A stretch of 64,000 nucleotides of DNA, from contig NZ_CP042266.1 of NCBI RefSeq assembly GCF_007856155.1, positions 7,316,001-7,380,000 on the forward strand, written 5' to 3'. The stretch is from Streptomyces qinzhouensis (GTDB lineage: Bacteria > Actinomycetota > Actinomycetes > Streptomycetales > Streptomycetaceae). A program made the position numbers and the translations under genes. The notes under the pieces are model-generated. The model was given only the letters and a program-made list of their open reading frames with translations. It made no database searches and was not told where the DNA came from. Positions within the stretch are counted from its first letter, which is position 1. Every line of letters begins with the position of its first letter. Below are positions 8,070 to 15,982 of this stretch, in pieces.

Positions 8070-8452
8070 GGGCGGACCCCTCGGCGGGAACGGGCCGCCG
8101 CGACTGGAGTGTCCGTACGGCCGCCCGCTCCGGCAGGGTGCGGTGACGGGTGAACAAGTCCGGTCGGTCAGGGGGATTCATGGGCATGTGTTCCACCTCT
8201 TGACAGGCAGCGGGGCGGCTGGATTACTGGGCGTGCCGCACGCTAACCGAATGTTCGGTCGGTAGACAAGGCGATCGGTACAGTGACGCGGACCACGGCT
8301 CCGGCGCGCCGGTGCGAATATCCCCGCAACTCCACCGGCCGTCCCTCGTGGGGCATCGGCGATCCCCCGTCCGCCGGACGCCGGCGCGGGACGAGGGCAC
8401 ATCGACGGCACAGGGACAGCACAGCGAGAGGCACGACGATGAAGGAGCGGCG
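8070..8452. promoter_or_regulatory. Divergent paaJ/paaK promoter region
   Basis: This 383-bp gene-free stretch holds the operator at 8246-8259. On the minus strand a TTGTCT and a TTAGCG are 17 nt apart with the operator in the spacer, so a bound repressor would block paaJH. A perfect TTGACA at 8200-8205 points toward paaK, though its -10 partner is weak. Confidence 0.55.
8246..8259. promoter_or_regulatory. Palindromic operator ACCGA-N4-TCGGT between paaJ and paaK
   Basis: The sequence ACCGAATGTTCGGT differs from the paaA site at 5762-5775 by two bases within the spacer. It lies in the shared region of two divergent catabolic units, as expected for a single pathway repressor. Confidence 0.72.
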
Positions 8453-9847
8453 ATGACCAGCGAATCGACGGCCGCGGTGACCCCGGCCGGGAACCCGGCG
8501 CCCGGGAATCCGGCGTCCGAGGGCACCCGATCGGGTGGCCGCCGGGGAGAGGCGATTCCTCCCGGTCTGCTGGACGACGGCGAACGCCTCACCCGCGACC
8601 AGCTCCGAGAGCTCCAGCTCGACCGGCTGCGGGCCACCCTCCACCACGCCTACGAGAACGTGGAGCTGTACCGCCGCAAGTTCCAGGACGCCGGGGTCCG
8701 GCCGGACGACTGCCGTTCGCTCGCGGATCTGTCCCGGTTCCCCTTCACCACCAAGGCCGATCTGCGGGACACCTATCCGTTCGGCATGTTCGCGGTGCCC
8801 ATGGCGGACGTACGGCGTATCCACGCCTCCAGCGGCACCACCGGGCGCCCCACCGTCGTGGGCTACACGGACAACGACCTCTCCATGTGGGCGGATCTGA
8901 TCGCCCGCTCCATCCGGGCGGCCGGCGGCCGCCCCGGCCACAAGGTGCACATCTCCTACGGCTACGGCCTGTTCACCGGTGGCCTGGGCGCGCACTACGG
9001 CGCCGAGCGGGCCGGCTGCACCGTGATCCCGGCCTCCGGCGGCATGACCGCACGCCAGGTGCAGATCATCCAGGACTTCCGCCCCGAGATCATCATGATC
9101 ACCCCGTCGTACATGCTCACCCTGCTCGACGAGTTCGAGAAGCAGGGAATCGACCCGCGCACCAGCTCCCTGAAGGTCGGTATCTTCGGCGCGGAACCGT
9201 GGACCGAGGAGATGCGCCGGGAGATCGAGGAGCGGGCCGGTATCCACGCCGTCGACATCTACGGTCTCTCCGAGGTGATCGGCCCCGGCGTCGCGCAGGA
9301 GTGCGTCGAGACCAAGGACGGGCTGCACGTCTGGGAGGACCAGTTCTTCCCCGAGGTCGTCGACCCGCTCGCGGACACCGTTCTCCCGGACGGCGAGGAG
9401 GGCGAACTCGTCTTCACCTCGCTCACCAAGGAGGCGCTGCCGGTCATCCGCTACCGCACCCGCGATCTGACCCGACTGCTGCCCGGCACCGCCAGGCCCG
9501 CCTTCCGCCGGATCGAGAAGATCACCGGCCGGTGCGACGACATGATCATCCTGCGCGGGGTGAACGTCTTCCCCAGCCAGCTCGAAGAGATCGTTCTGCG
9601 CACCGCCGGTGTCGCCCCGCACTTCCGGATCGAGCTGACCCGCAAGGGCCGGATGGACCATATGACCGTCCTCGTCGAGGCCAGGCCCCAGGCCGGCCCC
9701 GAGCAGCGGGAGGCGGCCGCCCGGACCATCGCCCAGGCCGTCAAGGACGGCGTGGGCATCACCGTCGAGGTGCGGATCGTCGCCCCCGAGACCCTGGAAC
9801 GCTCACTCGGCAAGATCCGCCGGGTCAAGGACCTCCGCCGGCCGTGA
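8453..9847 (+). CDS. paaK: Phenylacetate-CoA ligase
   Basis: A 464-aa adenylate-forming ligase that makes phenylacetyl-CoA from phenylacetate, ATP and CoA, the entry step and the source of the likely inducer. The nucleotide-binding loop SSGTTGRPT is at about 126-134. YGLSEVIGPG lies near 270, the YRTRDLTRLLPG hinge region follows, and RGVNVFPSQLEE is in the C-terminal domain. An extra Pro/Gly-rich N-terminal tail of about 38 residues precedes the usual start of homology. Start 8453 is fixed by AAGGAG at 8442-8447. It is transcribed away from paaJH. Confidence 0.97.
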   Translation: MTSESTAAVTPAGNPAPGNPASEGTRSGGRRGEAIPPGLLDDGERLTRDQLRELQLDRLRATLHHAYENVELYRRKFQDAGVRPDDCRSLADLSRFPFTTKADLRDTYPFGMFAVPMADVRRIHASSGTTGRPTVVGYTDNDLSMWADLIARSIRAAGGRPGHKVHISYGYGLFTGGLGAHYGAERAGCTVIPASGGMTARQVQIIQDFRPEIIMITPSYMLTLLDEFEKQGIDPRTSSLKVGIFGAEPWTEEMRREIEERAGIHAVDIYGLSEVIGPGVAQECVETKDGLHVWEDQFFPEVVDPLADTVLPDGEEGELVFTSLTKEALPVIRYRTRDLTRLLPGTARPAFRRIEKITGRCDDMIILRGVNVFPSQLEEIVLRTAGVAPHFRIELTRKGRMDHMTVLVEARPQAGPEQREAAARTIAQAVKDGVGITVEVRIVAPETLERSLGKIRRVKDLRRP

Positions 9848-9852
9848 CCGCC

Positions 9853-9903
9853 GCTCCCGGCGGCCGGGCGCGGACACCGCCCGCCCGGCCCGGCCGCCGG
9901 AGC
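9853..9903. terminator. Hairpin downstream of paaK
   Basis: Inverted repeat of about 15 bp with a single-base bulge (arms 9853-9868 and 9889-9903), starting 5 nt after the paaK stop. Confidence 0.7.
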
Positions 9904-9965
9904 ACCACCCTTCTCGACGGACCGTTGATCCGAGCAGAATGGGCCGACGGCGAAGGAGGCGACCT

Positions 9966-10928
9966 ATGGCGGGTACGGACATCCATGAGCACAGCGAACG
10001 TTTCCAGACGCTGGTCTCCGACGCGTTCGCACCCCTGCGCGTCCGCCCCGACGAGACGGCCACCACCGACAGTCCCGTACCCACGCTCGGCAGCGCGAAG
10101 CCGGGGCAGGTCCTGATCACCCGGATCACCGGCGGCCCGTGCACGGTGCAGCGCACCCCGTCACTCATCGGCTCGGGCGACCGGGAGCTGGTGAAGGTCG
10201 CGCTGTACGGGCGGGGGCGCGCGGGCGTCGAGCAGGACGGCCGCCAGTGTCTGCCGGCAGCGGGCGACCTGGTGCTGTACGAGACCGTCCGCCCGTACCA
10301 ACTGCGTTTCTGGGACCCCTTCGACCTTGTCGTCCTCGGCATCCCGCGCGCGCTGCTGGGCCCGCACACCGATCCGCTCGCCTCCCGCACCGCATCGGCG
10401 GTGCCGACCGGCACCGGCGGCAGACGGCTCGCCGCCGCGCTGCTCCGGGACGCCGCCGGCGATCTCGACTCCTGCGCCGGCAGCGGCGGCCCGCATCTGG
10501 CCGATGCGCTCGTCTCCATGGTCCTGACGGCACTGGCCGAACAGCCGGTGGACCTCCGTCCCGCCGATGACCTCGGCGAACGCATCCTCACCTACTGCCT
10601 GGGCCGCCTCGGCGACCCCCGACTCTCCCCGGAGTCCGTGGCCCGTGCCCACCATGTGTCGGTGCGCTATCTCCACAAGGTCCTCCAGCGGCGCGGGGTG
10701 ACGCTCGCCTCCTGGATCAAGGTCCGCCGGCTGGAGCGGATCCGCCGCGATCTGGCCGACCCCGCCCTCGCGGACCGCAGCGCCTCCGCCATCGCCGCGG
10801 GCTGGGGCTTCCTCGACGCCACGCACCTCAGCCGCGCCCTGCGCGCGGAGTACGGGCAGAGCGCGGCTGAGATCCGCAGGGCGGCGGGCCGGGCGCCGGC
10901 CACCGCACGCGGTACCGAGGAGAGCTGA
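9966..10928 (+). CDS. AraC-family regulator, FeaR-like layout
   Basis: A 320-aa regulator with an N-terminal AraC-binding-like domain (VLITRITGGPCTVQRTP, then a beta-rich GDLVLYET segment) and a C-terminal double HTH (about 215-310, from RILTYCLGRLGDPRLSPESVARAHHVSVRYLHKVL). This layout is shared by FeaR, which controls phenylacetaldehyde dehydrogenase in enterobacteria. Start 9966 has GAAGGAGG. It sits between paaK and a convergent dehydrogenase/aldehyde dehydrogenase pair. Control of those genes or of a phenylethylamine-type route is inference; the effector is unknown. Confidence 0.85.
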   Translation: MAGTDIHEHSERFQTLVSDAFAPLRVRPDETATTDSPVPTLGSAKPGQVLITRITGGPCTVQRTPSLIGSGDRELVKVALYGRGRAGVEQDGRQCLPAAGDLVLYETVRPYQLRFWDPFDLVVLGIPRALLGPHTDPLASRTASAVPTGTGGRRLAAALLRDAAGDLDSCAGSGGPHLADALVSMVLTALAEQPVDLRPADDLGERILTYCLGRLGDPRLSPESVARAHHVSVRYLHKVLQRRGVTLASWIKVRRLERIRRDLADPALADRSASAIAAGWGFLDATHLSRALRAEYGQSAAEIRRAAGRAPATARGTEES

Positions 10929-10943
10929 CCGCGCCTCTGTGCC

Positions 10944-10984
10944 CGGACCTCCTCCGTACGGCCCCGCCGTGCCGGGGGTCCGGC
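10944..10984. terminator. Possible bidirectional terminator between convergent genes
   Basis: Arms CCGGACC and GGTCCGG lie in the 62-nt gap between the AraC gene and the convergent dehydrogenase. The loop is long and itself structured, so the call is moderate. Confidence 0.45.
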
Positions 10985-10990
10985 CCTCTG

Positions 10991-12250
10991 TCAGGGCGCG
11001 GTTCCGAGACAGGTGGCCGCCGGGTCGTAGGCCGGATCGGCCAGCATCGCGTGCAACTGGCGCCGGCGGACTCCGAGATTGCCCCCGTCGAACAGCGGGT
11101 AGACCAGGGCGTCCTGGAGGATCCCGGCGAGCGGGTTCTCATGGCTGTAGCTGTCCATGCCGACGACGCGCATCAGATCGGTGATGACGCGTACCGCCGT
11201 CTCGGAACCGAAGACCTTGGCATGCAGGGCGAGCTCGGCCGCCGCCGGGCTCCCGGCGTCGAGGGCGTGGCAAGCCCGCCAGGACAGCGAGCGCACCGCC
11301 TCCATGGCCGACTTGGCGTCCGCGAGGGCGTAGCCGACCGCCTGATGGTCGATGATCGGCACCGCTCCCGCCCGCCGCTCCCGTTTGGCGAAACCGAGCG
11401 CGAACTCGAACGCCGCCCGCATCTTGGCCAGCGCGAACACCCCCACCAGCGCGGCCGTCGGGATGAAACTGCCGGCGACGATCTGCCGCCCGGCGCCCGG
11501 GGCGCCGAGGACATTGCGCCGCGGTACGCGCACATCCCGCAGGGTGATGGTGGGCGTCTGATGGGCCCGGTGGCCGAGGAGATCGAGGCTGGTGTCGAGG
11601 GTGAGACCAGGGACGGGGCCGGGCACCAGGAGGACGGACAGCGACCGGTCCGGGGGCGCGTCCGGGTCCGTACGGCAGACCACGGCCAGCAGGTCCGGGC
11701 CCGTACCGTCCCAGCCACCGGCGCTCGACACCCATTTCTTCGCACCGTTGACGACCCATTCACCGCGTTCCTCGTCGAGAACCGCGGTGGTACGGACGCC
11801 TTCGGCGGGGGCCGGGGCGTCGTAGTTGGCGCTGCCGCCAGGCTCGCTGAACGCGAAGGCCGCGAGCGGGGCGCCCGACGGCTCGAGGAACCGGCCGAAG
11901 TGCTCGCGCAGCTGCTCGGGGCTCCCGGCCGCCATCAGGGGGGTGAGGCCGAGAGTGACCGCGAACAGGGTCAGGGAGACATTCGCGTCGACGGCGATGA
12001 ACTCCTCCGCGACCAGCGCGAAGTCGACCATGCCCCGGCTGTCGCCGCCGAGCGGTGCCGGCAGGATACGGCGCAGCCAGCCATCGGCGATGACCTGTTC
12101 GTAGAGGGGCCGCGTCGCCTGCCAGCGGTCCTCGGGACAGTTGAGGTGCCGGGTGGCGGGGCCGACCTCGGTGAGGACCCGGTGGGCGAAGTCCCGGGCC
12201 TCCTCGCGGAGCTGTAGCTGCTCGGGGGTGAGGCTGAAGTCGATGGCCAT
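10991..12250 (-). CDS. Acyl-CoA dehydrogenase-fold flavoprotein with altered catalytic-base motif
   Basis: A 419-aa protein with the three-domain acyl-CoA dehydrogenase organisation: an N-terminal helical domain, a middle beta domain (AFAFSEPGGSANYDAPAPAE, then VVNGAKKWVSSAG) and a C-terminal helical domain (HQAVGYALADAKSAMEA). Where classical enzymes have the EGT motif with the catalytic Glu, this one reads YPLFDGGN, offering Asp at most. Asp is also the base in nitroalkane oxidase, a flavoenzyme of this fold, so it may not act on acyl-CoA. Start 12250 has GAGGAG. It lies 149 nt downstream of an aldehyde dehydrogenase on the same strand and next to a FeaR-like regulator. The substrate is unknown. 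Confidence 0.8.
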   Translation of the reverse strand: MAIDFSLTPEQLQLREEARDFAHRVLTEVGPATRHLNCPEDRWQATRPLYEQVIADGWLRRILPAPLGGDSRGMVDFALVAEEFIAVDANVSLTLFAVTLGLTPLMAAGSPEQLREHFGRFLEPSGAPLAAFAFSEPGGSANYDAPAPAEGVRTTAVLDEERGEWVVNGAKKWVSSAGGWDGTGPDLLAVVCRTDPDAPPDRSLSVLLVPGPVPGLTLDTSLDLLGHRAHQTPTITLRDVRVPRRNVLGAPGAGRQIVAGSFIPTAALVGVFALAKMRAAFEFALGFAKRERRAGAVPIIDHQAVGYALADAKSAMEAVRSLSWRACHALDAGSPAAAELALHAKVFGSETAVRVITDLMRVVGMDSYSHENPLAGILQDALVYPLFDGGNLGVRRRQLHAMLADPAYDPAATCLGTAP

Positions 12251-12398
12251 GCTGGGTGCTCCTCGTTCGGTGCGCCGTCGGGTGACGCGGATACTCCGCT
12301 GTGCCGGGGAGGCCGGGAAGCCGGGGCGGTGTCCGGTGCCGGCCCGTGCGGCCGTCCGGTCCCGCCGGACCCGTGGGCCCGGCGGAACCGTGGTGTCG

Positions 12399-13838
12399 TC
12401 AGTTGTGGCTGGTCCAGATGCTCTTGATCTCGGTGTACGCCTCGATGGCCGCCCAGCCCATCTCACGGCCCAGTCCGGAGGACTTCATCCCGCCCCAGGC
12501 GGCCGCCGCGTCCAGGCCCTGCATCATGTTGATCCAGACCGTGCCGGCCTTGATCTCCCGGGCCAGCCGGTTGGCGGTGCCGATGTCCCGGGACCAGATC
12601 GCGGCGGCCAGCCCGTACGCGGAGTCATTGGCGAGTCCGGCCAGCTCCTCCGGATCCTCGTACGGCAGGACGGCGAGCACCGGGCCGAAGATCTCCTCCC
12701 GGGCTATCCGCATGTCCTGCCGGACTCCGGCGAAGACGGTCGGCTCGAAGAAGAAGCCCGAGGCCAGTTCGCCGTCGGGGCGGTTGCCCCCGGTCAGCAG
12801 CTCGGCGCCCTCCCGGCGGCCGAGGCCGACATATCGGGTGGTCTGGGCGACCTGCTCGGCGGAGACCAGCGGTCCCAGGTGGGTCTCGGGGTGGAGCCCG
12901 TCGCCGAGCCGGAGCGAACCCGCCGCGCCCGCCAGCTTCTCCGCGAACTCGTCGTGCCGCCCGGCGTCGACATAGAAGCGGGTGTACGCGGCGCACACCT
13001 GGCCGGAGTTGAGCAGCCCGCCCAGCAGATTGCCCTGGACGGCCGCGTCGATATCGGCATCGGCCGCAATGACGCTCGGGGCCTTCCCGCCCAGCTCCAG
13101 CGAGACCTTCTTCAACGTCCGGCCGCACTCCGCCCCGATCTCCCGGCCCGTGCCGGTGGACCCGGTGAAGGAGATCTTCTTGACCAGGGGGTGGCGGACC
13201 AGCGCACGGCCGGTCTCCGGGCCGCCGGTGACGACATTGACCACCCCGGCGGGTACCCCGGCCTCCTCGATCAGCTCGGCCAGCCGCAGCGCGGACAGGG
13301 GCGTCTGCTCGGCAGGCTTGATCACCACGGTGTTGCCGGTGGCGAGCGCCGGTGCGAGCTTCCACACCAGGATCATCAGCGGAAAGTTCCAGGGGGTGAT
13401 CAGCCCGCAGACGCCGAGAGGCTCCCTGACCGACCGGTAGTCGACGTCCGGGATCGACAGCGGCGCGGTCACGCCGGTGATCTTGGTGACCCAGCCCGCG
13501 TAGTAGCGGAAGTGCTCGACGGCATTGGGCACCGAGAACCCGGCGCTCACCTGGAGCGGCTGCCCCTGGTCCAGGGTCTCCAGCCGGGCCATCTCATCGG
13601 CGTGCTCCTCCAGCAGGTCCGCGACCCGCAGCAGCAGCCTCGCCCGGGCGGCGGGCAGCAGCCCACCCCATGCGGGGGAGGTGAATGCGGCGGCAGCCGC
13701 CCGTACCGCCGTGTCCACATCGGTCTCGGTGGCCTCGGGAACCTCGGCGATGACCTCACCGGTCGCCGGGTTCAGGGTGGGGAAGGTGGTACCGCTTCCG
13801 GTGGTCCACTCGCCGTCTATGAGCATGTCGGTGCGCAT
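12399..13838 (-). CDS. NAD-dependent aldehyde dehydrogenase, possible phenylacetaldehyde dehydrogenase
   Basis: A 479-aa aldehyde dehydrogenase superfamily enzyme with the PWNFP motif (149-153), general base E248 (LELGGKAP) and nucleophile C282 (NSGQVC). The C-terminal GREMG...AYTEIKSIW is typical of betaine-aldehyde/phenylacetaldehyde branches. It lacks the MaoC hydratase domain of PaaZ, so it is not the ring-opening enzyme. Beside paa genes and a FeaR-like regulator, oxidation of phenylacetaldehyde to phenylacetate is plausible but unproven. A GAGGGAGA lies upstream of the start. It probably shares a transcript with the dehydrogenase downstream. Confidence 0.9.
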   Translation of the reverse strand: MRTDMLIDGEWTTGSGTTFPTLNPATGEVIAEVPEATETDVDTAVRAAAAAFTSPAWGGLLPAARARLLLRVADLLEEHADEMARLETLDQGQPLQVSAGFSVPNAVEHFRYYAGWVTKITGVTAPLSIPDVDYRSVREPLGVCGLITPWNFPLMILVWKLAPALATGNTVVIKPAEQTPLSALRLAELIEEAGVPAGVVNVVTGGPETGRALVRHPLVKKISFTGSTGTGREIGAECGRTLKKVSLELGGKAPSVIAADADIDAAVQGNLLGGLLNSGQVCAAYTRFYVDAGRHDEFAEKLAGAAGSLRLGDGLHPETHLGPLVSAEQVAQTTRYVGLGRREGAELLTGGNRPDGELASGFFFEPTVFAGVRQDMRIAREEIFGPVLAVLPYEDPEELAGLANDSAYGLAAAIWSRDIGTANRLAREIKAGTVWINMMQGLDAAAAWGGMKSSGLGREMGWAAIEAYTEIKSIWTSHN

Positions 13839-14161
13839 GTGCTGGTTCTCCCTCGAAGGTGAGCGTGTCGGTGAACGGGACGGACGCTCGCTCGCGGACG
13901 GGGCTCGACGGGTGACGACGACCCTCGTCGTCGCCGTGACGGAAAGTTAGAACGGCGCGTTTGCCGCCGCTCGCCACTGGGCGCACGGGCAGTCGCCCCT
14001 GAGCGCACGGGCGGTCCCGGCCCCCCCCATGCCCGTGCCCCCCATGCCCGTGCCCCCGATCCGGGAGTCCGGCGCCGGGCCGACGGCTTCCCGCGGAAGA
14101 CATGCGCGGCTCCGCGGAGTGTCGGCCGTACCGGAAGACGTCATGCGCACAGGCTGAAGAG
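13839..14161. other. Gene-free region between divergent genes, with short direct repeats
   Basis: About 320 bp between the aldehyde dehydrogenase and the LtrA gene. It contains a 14-bp near-repeat (13981-13994 and 14003-14016, GCGCACGGGC core) and two exact adjacent 15-bp copies (14028-14042 and 14043-14057, starting CATGCCCGTG). No convincing gene is visible. Promoters for both flanking genes must lie here. Confidence 0.6.
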
Positions 14162-15331
14162 GTGAGCGACGCAACCCGGCCGGGTCCGGTCTCGCAGGGG
14201 CAGGGGCAGGGGCAGGAGCAGCGGGCCAACTGGTTCGAGCTCTTCTTCGACCTCGTCTTCGTGGCCACCCTCTATGTGATGGCCCATGAACTCCGGGGCG
14301 ACCCGTCTCCGGCCGACTTCGGCGCGTTCCTCATCCTGTTCTTCCCGGCCTGGTGGGGCTGGGTGAACCTGATGATGACCGTCAATGTCTTCGGCCCGGC
14401 CAACCCCCGTGCCCTGGCCATGCTGGTGGCCGCCGTGCCGGGGTTCGGCCTGATGGCCGCGGCCTCGCCCGAAGGGCTGGGCGACCGGGCGTGGGCCTAT
14501 GCCCTCGGCGCGGCCTGGGTACGGCTGGTCCACCTGCCGCTGTGGTGGGGCCGGACCCACCGCGGCGAGGCCCTGCTGCCCTGGTGGCAACCCCTGCTCT
14601 ACGGTCTGCTGCCCGCCGCGCTGTGGGCCGCCTCCGCCGCGGTGCCCGGCGCGGGCCGGTTCGTCCTGTGGGCGGTGGCCGTCGGACTGGAGATCCTTCT
14701 GCTCACCGCGGGAGGGGGGCTCTCCGGGGCCTTCGGCGCGATGTCCGCGGGCCACCTCGTCGAACGGGTCGGGCTCTTCGTGGTCATCGCCCTCGGCGAG
14801 AGCGTCCTCACCACCGTGACCACCCTCGCCGACAGCTTCACCCCCGCCTCCGGTACCGCCGCCCTGGCCGGATTCGCCACCATCACCGTCCTCGCCGGTG
14901 ACTACTACCTCCGGGGTTCCCCCGGCGCGGCCCGCGTCCTGGACCTGGCCGAGCGGACCCGAGCGGCCGGCGCGATCCGCGACAGCGTCATGTATCTGCC
15001 CTTTCTCCTCCTCTCCGGTATCGCCGTGCTCGCCGCCGCCCTCGGCACCGCCGTCACGGAACCGCTGCACACCCTGCCGCCGGGCGCCCTCTGGGCCCTG
15101 TGCGGCGGCCTCCTCGCGTTCCATACCGCGAACGCCGCCCTGTCGCTGCGCTTCGGGGACCGCCCCCGCGCCCTGCTGTCCTGGTATCCGCTCTGCCCGG
15201 TCCTCGACTTCGGCGTGCTGTACCCCGCCGGGCTGGTCCTGCCCGCCTGGGCGACGGTGGCCGTCGCCGCTCTGCTCATCGGCGGCCACCTGTGGCTCAC
15301 CTCCCGCCCCCGGCGGCAACGGCGCCACTGA
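14162..15331 (+). CDS. Low temperature requirement protein A (LtrA) family membrane protein
   Basis: A protein of about 389 aa with many hydrophobic segments and the family signature WFELFFDLVFVATLY near the N-terminus, followed by repeated Trp/Gly-rich membrane helices. LtrA was named from a cold-sensitive Listeria mutant; its molecular function is unknown. The start is uncertain: GTG at 14162 gives a compact Gln-rich leader (SQGQGQGQEQ), while ATG at 14102 would add 20 residues. Neither has a strong ribosome binding site. It precedes an acetyltransferase by 85 nt with no evident functional link. Confidence 0.87.
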   Translation: MSDATRPGPVSQGQGQGQEQRANWFELFFDLVFVATLYVMAHELRGDPSPADFGAFLILFFPAWWGWVNLMMTVNVFGPANPRALAMLVAAVPGFGLMAAASPEGLGDRAWAYALGAAWVRLVHLPLWWGRTHRGEALLPWWQPLLYGLLPAALWAASAAVPGAGRFVLWAVAVGLEILLLTAGGGLSGAFGAMSAGHLVERVGLFVVIALGESVLTTVTTLADSFTPASGTAALAGFATITVLAGDYYLRGSPGAARVLDLAERTRAAGAIRDSVMYLPFLLLSGIAVLAAALGTAVTEPLHTLPPGALWALCGGLLAFHTANAALSLRFGDRPRALLSWYPLCPVLDFGVLYPAGLVLPAWATVAVAALLIGGHLWLTSRPRRQRRH

Positions 15332-15416
15332 CCCGGTCGCCCCGTGGCCCGGCAAGGCGGTGCGGGCCGGGAGAAAAGGAGTTGGTGCCCCGGGCACCGA
15401 CCGGCATCCTGTCCAC

Positions 15417-15905
15417 ATGCTGATCAGGGAAGCCACTCCGGAGGACTGGCCCGCCATCTGGCCCTTCTTCCACCGGATCGTCGCCGCGGGCGAGACCTTC
15501 ACCTATCCGCCGGACCTCGACGAGGAACAAGGCCGCGACTGGTGGCTCCTGGCGGCCCCGAACCGTACGGTCGTCGCCGTCGGTGAGGCCGGAACGGTCC
15601 TGGGCACGGCGAAGATGAACAACAACCACATGGGCAACGGCTCGCATATCGCGAGCGCCAGCTACATGGTCGACCCGGCGCACTCCGGGCGGGGTGTGGG
15701 CCGCGCGCTGTGCGAGTACACGGTGGACTGGGCGCGCGCGGCCGGTTTCCGGGCGATGCAGTTCAACGCCGTCGTCGCGACGAACGCACCCGCGGTACAT
15801 CTCTACCGGTCCCTGGGGTTCGAGGTGCTGGGCACCCTGCCGGAGGGCTTCCGGCACCCCGTCGAAGGCTATGTGGGGCTGCACATCATGCACCGCACCC
15901 TCTGA
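15417..15905 (+). CDS. GNAT-family N-acetyltransferase
   Basis: A 162-aa protein with the GNAT fold. The acetyl-CoA pyrophosphate-binding motif is in HSGRGVGRALCEYTVDWARAAGF, followed by FNAVVATNAPAVHLYRSLGFEVLG. The N-terminal IREATPEDWPAIWPFFHRIVAAGETF resembles phosphinothricin/L-amino-acid-type acetyltransferases. The acceptor cannot be assigned. The ATG at 15417 is the first start that keeps the beta-1 strand. Confidence 0.88.
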   Translation: MLIREATPEDWPAIWPFFHRIVAAGETFTYPPDLDEEQGRDWWLLAAPNRTVVAVGEAGTVLGTAKMNNNHMGNGSHIASASYMVDPAHSGRGVGRALCEYTVDWARAAGFRAMQFNAVVATNAPAVHLYRSLGFEVLGTLPEGFRHPVEGYVGLHIMHRTL

Positions 15906-15949
15906 CGCGGAGATCGCCCCGAGGCTCACGACCTGTCGGCACGGGGCCC

Positions 15950-15976
15950 CGGCCGGGTGCTGACGGGGCCCGGCCG
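15950..15976. terminator. Hairpin between convergent acetyltransferase and prpC
   Basis: Eight-bp perfect arms (CGGCCGGG and CCCGGCCG) around an 11-nt loop in the 77-nt gap between two converging genes. Confidence 0.55.
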
Positions 15977-15982
15977 CAGCTG

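Noticed and set aside
12399..13838. PaaZ identity for the aldehyde dehydrogenase near the paa genes
   Set aside because: PaaZ has a C-terminal MaoC-like hydratase domain; this protein ends after the 479-aa aldehyde dehydrogenase fold.
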